A stretch of DNA of 10,972 nucleotides from Thermoplasmata archaeon (GTDB taxonomy: Archaea > Thermoplasmatota > E2 > DHVEG-1). Below are positions 7,684-10,972 of this stretch, piece by piece (within the stretch, counting starts at the first letter, position 1; each line of letters starts with the position of its first letter). The position numbers and the translations under genes were made by a program. The notes below the pieces were generated by a model, which worked only from the letters and a program-made list of their open reading frames with translations, was not told the origin of the DNA and made no database searches. The DNA lies in assembly GCA_030606465.1 (NCBI GenBank), contig JAUWGL010000013.1, positions 1 through 10,972 of the forward strand. The letters run 5' to 3'.

Positions 7684-7824
7684 TTATTGGTTAAACTTGT
7701 AGATGTTGTTCTCCCGTTTACAAAAAACGATATTTCCCAGCTTACTTCTTTTTTCAGCATATTCTGTATTTCTAGTTATAATAATACCTGCGTCAGTTTG
7801 GATTGTATATTTCCACACCATCAT
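7684..7824 (-). CDS. Small hypothetical protein of 46 residues upstream of infB
   Basis: I do not recognise this protein. The minus strand carries an ORF of 46 codons plus stop between the membrane-protein gene and infB. It begins with two ATG codons (MMVWKYTIQTDAGIIITRN…) and ends …YKFNQ. The product is basic, has one cysteine and looks like a mix of beta strand ('WKYTIQTDAGIIIT') and charged helix, with no membrane segment or signal peptide. Support for a real gene is an AGAGGT with a 6-nt spacer before the first ATG, a TATA-like element about 40 nt upstream, same-strand placement, and the fact that it neatly fills an otherwise empty 201-nt gap in a compact region. Its stop is 42 nt before the infB start, so the two may share a transcript. 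It could still be chance; comparison with relatives would decide. Confidence 0.6.
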   Translation of the reverse strand: MMVWKYTIQTDAGIIITRNTEYAEKRSKLGNIVFCKRENNIYKFNQ

Positions 7825-7830
7825 TTTAAG

Positions 7831-7836
7831 ACCTCT
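7831..7836 (-). promoter_or_regulatory. Shine-Dalgarno of the 46-residue ORF
   Basis: AGAGGT on the minus strand, 6 nt before the first ATG at 7824 and 9 nt before the second. Its presence at ideal spacing is the main reason for calling the small ORF. Confidence 0.5.
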
Positions 7837-7851
7837 AATACTGGTGTGATT

Positions 7852-8784
7852 TTATTCTTCATTTATATTTGTAAAATCAGGGTTATTGAAACTATTATAT
7901 TGAAAAAAACCCTCAGATGGTTTTATTTTTTCACGTGGTACAAGATACCAAAATACAAGAGCCCCTCCTAATGTAAGTATGGTAAGAAAAAGTATCCCAT
8001 AAACCGAACCAAAATTAATACCCAAAATTCCCTCGGAATTAAAAAACAAATCATAACCCGCCTCCCATAAAACTAACATAGACAGTATATAACATAAACT
8101 CAACACTACTGATATATAAGCAATATACCTATTGGAAACCCTGTTGAAACGTAAAAACAGGTTTTCATCATTATCTTTATTCGATGTCATTTTATCAACA
8201 GCAGATTTAAAAAATATAGCAGCAGTTCCCAATTCCAGGAAACATAAAAACAAAACAAAAAACAGAATCAACACAGCGACCTGGTTCTCTGAATACAATG
8301 GAAGTAAAACATCATTCTGAGCTTTAGATAACAGTATTACCAAAAAGAAAAAAAACAAAATACCCGCACCAGAAATCAGTAGAAGATTTTTTTGTTTTTT
8401 AAGCATGCCGTACACAGCTGCCAGTGGTATGGTACACATAACCAAAAAAATCAGTATTTTCAAAAGTAAAATAAATAACTCAATTAAAACGACAATACCG
8501 GCTATCAGATATGTTGATATAATCAATATGAGAATAAAAGCGGGTATTCCTGTTATTACAAAATTTTTAATATTCTTATTTAACATTGACATCCAATAAA
8601 AAAGCAATCCCAATCCAACCCCAACTAATGAAATGATAATTGAAAAATAGGTTAAATCATAATTAATTTCTAATATTTTTGAAAATATTTTCACAAAACC
8701 TACTACGGCCACTGCATAAACCCATATAAGAATAATTATCGATATTGCTTGCATCATGTAGATTTTTCTTTCAAGGTTAATCAA
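7852..8784 (-). CDS. Integral membrane protein of unknown function, third gene of the MoxR-DUF58 cluster
   Basis: I do not recognise a named family. The 310-residue product has about eight hydrophobic segments, near 12-34, 45-66, 75-100, 102-125, 133-152, 167-192, 218-240 and 258-281. There is a charged loop at about 195-215 (Lys/Asp/Asn-rich) and a polar acidic C-terminal tail from about 283. No catalytic motif stands out. The start is TTG at 8784, overlapping the DUF58 stop as TTGA, which points to translational coupling. Two ATG codons at residues 10-11 (8757, 8754) are alternatives and would keep all helices. Membrane proteins often follow MoxR and DUF58 genes, so it may be the membrane partner or client of that pair; this is inference from position only. 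Confidence 0.8.
   Translation of the reverse strand: MINLERKIYMMQAISIIILIWVYAVAVVGFVKIFSKILEINYDLTYFSIIISLVGVGLGLLFYWMSMLNKNIKNFVITGIPAFILILIISTYLIAGIVVLIELFILLLKILIFLVMCTIPLAAVYGMLKKQKNLLLISGAGILFFFFLVILLSKAQNDVLLPLYSENQVAVLILFFVLFLCFLELGTAAIFFKSAVDKMTSNKDNDENLFLRFNRVSNRYIAYISVVLSLCYILSMLVLWEAGYDLFFNSEGILGINFGSVYGILFLTILTLGGALVFWYLVPREKIKPSEGFFQYNSFNNPDFTNINEE
7861..7870 (-). promoter_or_regulatory. Candidate TATA box for the small ORF and infB
   Basis: The minus strand reads AAATATAAAT over the last codons of the membrane-protein gene, about 40 nt before the small ORF's ATG. That distance suits an archaeal promoter with a leader of about 15 nt holding the AGAGGT. The match also codes for Asn-Ile-Asn, and AT-rich codons can produce it by chance. 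Confidence 0.3.
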
Positions 8785-10067
8785 CGTCTTGTCTGGTATC
8801 TTCCCACCTCTTTAAGCGCTACAGTTAACGGCAATGTAGGATTCCAATCAACAACACGAACCCCCATGCTTCTAAGCTGTGTTATAAAATTTTTCCGTTC
8901 AAATGACAATACTCTATGTGCCAGTTCATTGTTTACATCAACTGTTTGCAAAGAGTATTCAATGTCAACAGGCGATGGAGATAAAATTATCACATTAAAA
9001 TCATATGCAATTAATTGTTCTACACCTTTAGGTATTGACCAATCATTTTCCAGTGAACTGACGAAAATGATCAAGGCTTTTTTTGGTAGCATATGGGTGG
9101 CTGATCTGTGGATTACTCCATTGAATGGGAAGTCCCCATTTGCTTGTAGGTTTACGATTTCTTCGATGATTTTGTATAGTTGATTTTTCCCAGATTCAGG
9201 GTAAACCCATTTTAGTTCTCCTTGCGATGATCCGTATGCTATTAGTCCTACTCGATCTCGTCTTTTTAAAAAATGAGAAGCAACAGATACTGCTGCTTTT
9301 ACCCCATACTCCAATGGATTATGTTTTATTGTACCTGTCCCTTGTATTTCTCTTGCATCAACAATAAGAATAACATCTGTCGTACTTTCTAACTCGAACT
9401 CATTTACCATTAAATCATTAAATCTAGCAAATGATTTCCAATTAACTCTTTTAAATGTGTCCCCTGTTGTATAATTCCTTATGCCATAAAACTCTGTTCC
9501 AATACCTGCATGTTTCACATGCATAATACCAGGGTAAATATTAGGCTTAGCTTTTACAGCAATATCCCTCATCTCTTCAACACGAGGTATTACCGTTATA
9601 TACGAAGAAGACTCAACCATGGCTTCCTTATAAAACATACCAAAGAAACCTCGAACTCTGAAAAGTAACGAACCTAACAGAAAACGCCCTCTAATAGGAC
9701 AGGATATTCCATATTTTATCTCAATCTCCTCGTTTTTTTCTAAATCTAAAACAGAATAATTACTGCCCTTCACCACTTTAACCTTACTTGGCAATGAATC
9801 ATAAACCTCTAAAAATTTTATGCTTTCACCAAGGTTTTTTAATTTAAGAGTTACCTCAACTGTGTCATACTCAAAAATCTTAACACTTGAAAGACTGCGA
9901 ACAACCTCAATTTTTATTTCTTCACCATAAAAAGAAAGCACACCAGCAAAAAGCAAAACAAGCAAAGGAACTACAAATATTAAAATCAGCCAGTCAACAA
10001 TAAACAAACCAAATATCAATAACCCGATACAGCCTGCTACGATACCTCCACATTTTATCGTACGCAT
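8781..10067 (-). CDS. DUF58 protein with two N-terminal membrane helices
   Basis: DUF58 proteins usually accompany MoxR ATPases and are thought to help assemble or regulate membrane-linked or secreted complexes; the biochemical role is not settled. The 428 residues start with two hydrophobic helices at about 7-24 and 26-45. A beta-rich section (about 50-165) follows, then the DUF58 signature 'GTEFYGIRNYTTGDTFKRVNW' region at 190-215, and a VWA-like fold from about 231. The VWA metal site looks degenerate. The usual Asp-x-Ser-x-Ser after the first strand reads Asp237-Ala-Arg-Glu, and the later strand 'ALIIFVSSLEND' (331-342) has Ser where an Asp is common. It starts 2 nt after the MoxR stop and overlaps the next gene by 4 nt. 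Confidence 0.92.
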   Translation of the reverse strand: MRTIKCGGIVAGCIGLLIFGLFIVDWLILIFVVPLLVLLFAGVLSFYGEEIKIEVVRSLSSVKIFEYDTVEVTLKLKNLGESIKFLEVYDSLPSKVKVVKGSNYSVLDLEKNEEIEIKYGISCPIRGRFLLGSLLFRVRGFFGMFYKEAMVESSSYITVIPRVEEMRDIAVKAKPNIYPGIMHVKHAGIGTEFYGIRNYTTGDTFKRVNWKSFARFNDLMVNEFELESTTDVILIVDAREIQGTGTIKHNPLEYGVKAAVSVASHFLKRRDRVGLIAYGSSQGELKWVYPESGKNQLYKIIEEIVNLQANGDFPFNGVIHRSATHMLPKKALIIFVSSLENDWSIPKGVEQLIAYDFNVIILSPSPVDIEYSLQTVDVNNELAHRVLSFERKNFITQLRSMGVRVVDWNPTLPLTVALKEVGRYQTRR

Positions 10068-10069
10068 AT

Positions 10070-10972
10070 TTATTCTACCGTTGGAACGGGTATTGTATTC
10101 AGTATTTCTTTCACTATGTTCTCTGGGTTTACACCTCTGACTCGTGACTCAGGTTTAAGTATCAGCCGATGTGCAAGCGCAGGTACTGCCACGTTTTTTA
10201 CATCATCGGGTACAACATAATCACGTCCGTAAAAAGCTGCATGTGCTTTCGAAAGCTTAAAAAGCGCTATTGACCCACGAGGGCTTATACCTACCTCTAC
10301 TCGCGGCTCAGATCGGGTGATCTGCACTAGTTTAACAATGTAATTCTGAATATCATCATCAATGTAAACCTGTTTAATAGCTTCCTGCATCTCAATAATA
10401 CGCTCAGGATCTACAACTTTCTTCACACTAAGATCATGAATATCACCATGTTCCATACGATGTAAAATCTCCTGCTCCTCAGGTTCATTAGGATAACCCA
10501 CACTAAGACGCATAATAAAACGATCAATCTGCGCCTCAGGCAACGGATAAGTACCCTCATATTCAATAGGATTCTGCGTAGCCATAACCAAAAAAGGACG
10601 TCCCAAAGGATATGTCTCACCCTCCAAAGTAGTCTGACGTTCCTGCATCGCCTCCAACAAAGCCGCCTGAGTCTTAGGAGGCGCACGATTAATCTCATCA
10701 GCTAACAGAACATCAGTAAAAATAGGACCACGAATAAGCTTAAAATCACCAGTTTTCTGACTATAAACATATGTACCTGTAATATCCGCAGGTAACAGAT
10801 CCGGAGTAAACTGCACCCTGGAGAATTTACAACCCATAGCCGAAGAAAAAGTCTTAGCAGTCAACGTCTTCGCTAGACCCGGGTAATCCTCAAACAAGAT
10901 GTGACCATCAGTAAGAATACCGAGTATCACATATTTCAACATGTTTTTTTTACCAACTACTACAGTTCCTAC
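10070..10972 (-). CDS. MoxR-family AAA+ ATPase, 5' end cut off by the window
   Basis: Hexameric AAA+ ATPase of the MoxR group, thought to act as a chaperone that matures or activates protein complexes together with the adjacent DUF58 protein. The frame is open to the window edge (301 codons). The residues before the first Met, 'VGTVVVGKKN', match the family's 'VVVGQ' sensor region, so that Met (10942) is internal and the true start lies outside. Visible motifs are the P-loop 'FEDYPGLAKT', Walker B 'VLLADEINRAPPKTQAALLEAMQE', sensor 1 'LVMATQNP', the arginine-finger segment 'LPEAQIDRF' and sensor 2 'ISPRGSIAL'. All key residues are present, so it should be an active ATPase. Perhaps 15-25 N-terminal residues are missing, judged from usual family length. 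GC is higher here than in the ATP synthase genes. Confidence 0.96.
   Translation of the reverse strand, partial: VGTVVVGKKNMLKYVILGILTDGHILFEDYPGLAKTLTAKTFSSAMGCKFSRVQFTPDLLPADITGTYVYSQKTGDFKLIRGPIFTDVLLADEINRAPPKTQAALLEAMQERQTTLEGETYPLGRPFLVMATQNPIEYEGTYPLPEAQIDRFIMRLSVGYPNEPEEQEILHRMEHGDIHDLSVKKVVDPERIIEMQEAIKQVYIDDDIQNYIVKLVQITRSEPRVEVGISPRGSIALFKLSKAHAAFYGRDYVVPDDVKNVAVPALAHRLILKPESRVRGVNPENIVKEILNTIPVPTVE

Noticed and set aside
7825..7851. Possible hairpin or riboswitch between the membrane protein and the small ORF
   Set aside because: Only 3-bp pairings with long loops can be drawn; the stretch is better explained as leader with Shine-Dalgarno.
8749..9183. 144-codon plus-strand ORF
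   Set aside because: Antisense to the end of the DUF58 gene and the start of the membrane protein; no motif, no convincing ribosome binding site.
10423..10698. 91-codon minus-strand ORF rich in Arg, Leu and Trp
   Set aside because: It lies in another frame of the moxR gene, whose motifs are intact across the whole stretch. The odd composition is what an out-of-frame reading of this codon bias gives.
10070..10942. MoxR gene starting at the Met at 10942
   Set aside because: The ten codons upstream are open and match the family's conserved 'VVVG' segment, so the start lies beyond the window.
1..10972. tRNA/rRNA genes, CRISPR arrays, insertion sequences, toxin-antitoxin or defence genes
   Set aside because: I saw no cloverleaf, regular direct repeats, transposase motifs or terminal inverted repeats. 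The window is almost fully covered by housekeeping-type genes on one strand.

Overview
The window reads as a piece of an AT-rich archaeal chromosome. Every gene I can support lies on the minus strand, so transcription runs from high to low coordinates. The archaeal assignment rests on two things: a rotary ATP synthase operon in the canonical A-type order H-I-K-E-C-F-A, and an archaeal/eukaryal-type initiation factor aIF5B (short, about 590 residues, without the long bacterial IF-2 N-terminus). A euryarchaeal, possibly Thermoplasmata-like, lineage is a guess from the overall look and not something the sequence proves.

Upstream module (10972 down to 7852): a 5'-truncated MoxR-family AAA+ ATPase, a DUF58 protein with two N-terminal membrane helices, and an eight-helix membrane protein of unknown function. 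They are packed with a 2-nt gap and a 4-nt overlap, so they look like one operon. MoxR-DUF58 pairs are generally thought to act as chaperone/assembly systems for a membrane or secreted client. Here the metal-site motif of the DUF58 VWA-like domain looks degenerate.

Middle (7851 to 5878): a previously easy-to-miss 46-codon ORF with a good Shine-Dalgarno sequence, followed by infB (aIF5B). The small ORF has a TATA-like element at the right distance, inside the end of the preceding membrane-protein gene. infB probably starts at the second of two nearby GTG codons.

ATP synthase operon (5831 to 1, continuing beyond the window): atpH, atpI, atpK, atpE, atpC, atpF and the first 271 codons of atpA. 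Subunits B, D and others would be expected beyond position 1. The genes are separated by at most 28 nt. The strongest ribosome binding sites precede atpK, atpF and atpA. Together they encode the ion-translocating rotor ring (K) and stator (I), the peripheral stalk (E, H), the central-shaft pieces (C, F) and the catalytic subunit (A).

I found no RNA genes, mobile elements, CRISPR arrays, inteins or gene-free stretches over 300 bases, and no clearly undescribed multi-gene system. The points most worth checking are in the ATP synthase itself. The K subunit has a full Enterococcus NtpK-like sodium site with one carboxylate per four helices, plus a signal-peptide-like acidic N-terminal extension. 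Subunit C has an N-terminal transmembrane segment. Subunit A has a P-loop differing from the usual archaeal one at two positions. The 46-aa ORF in front of infB is also worth following up.
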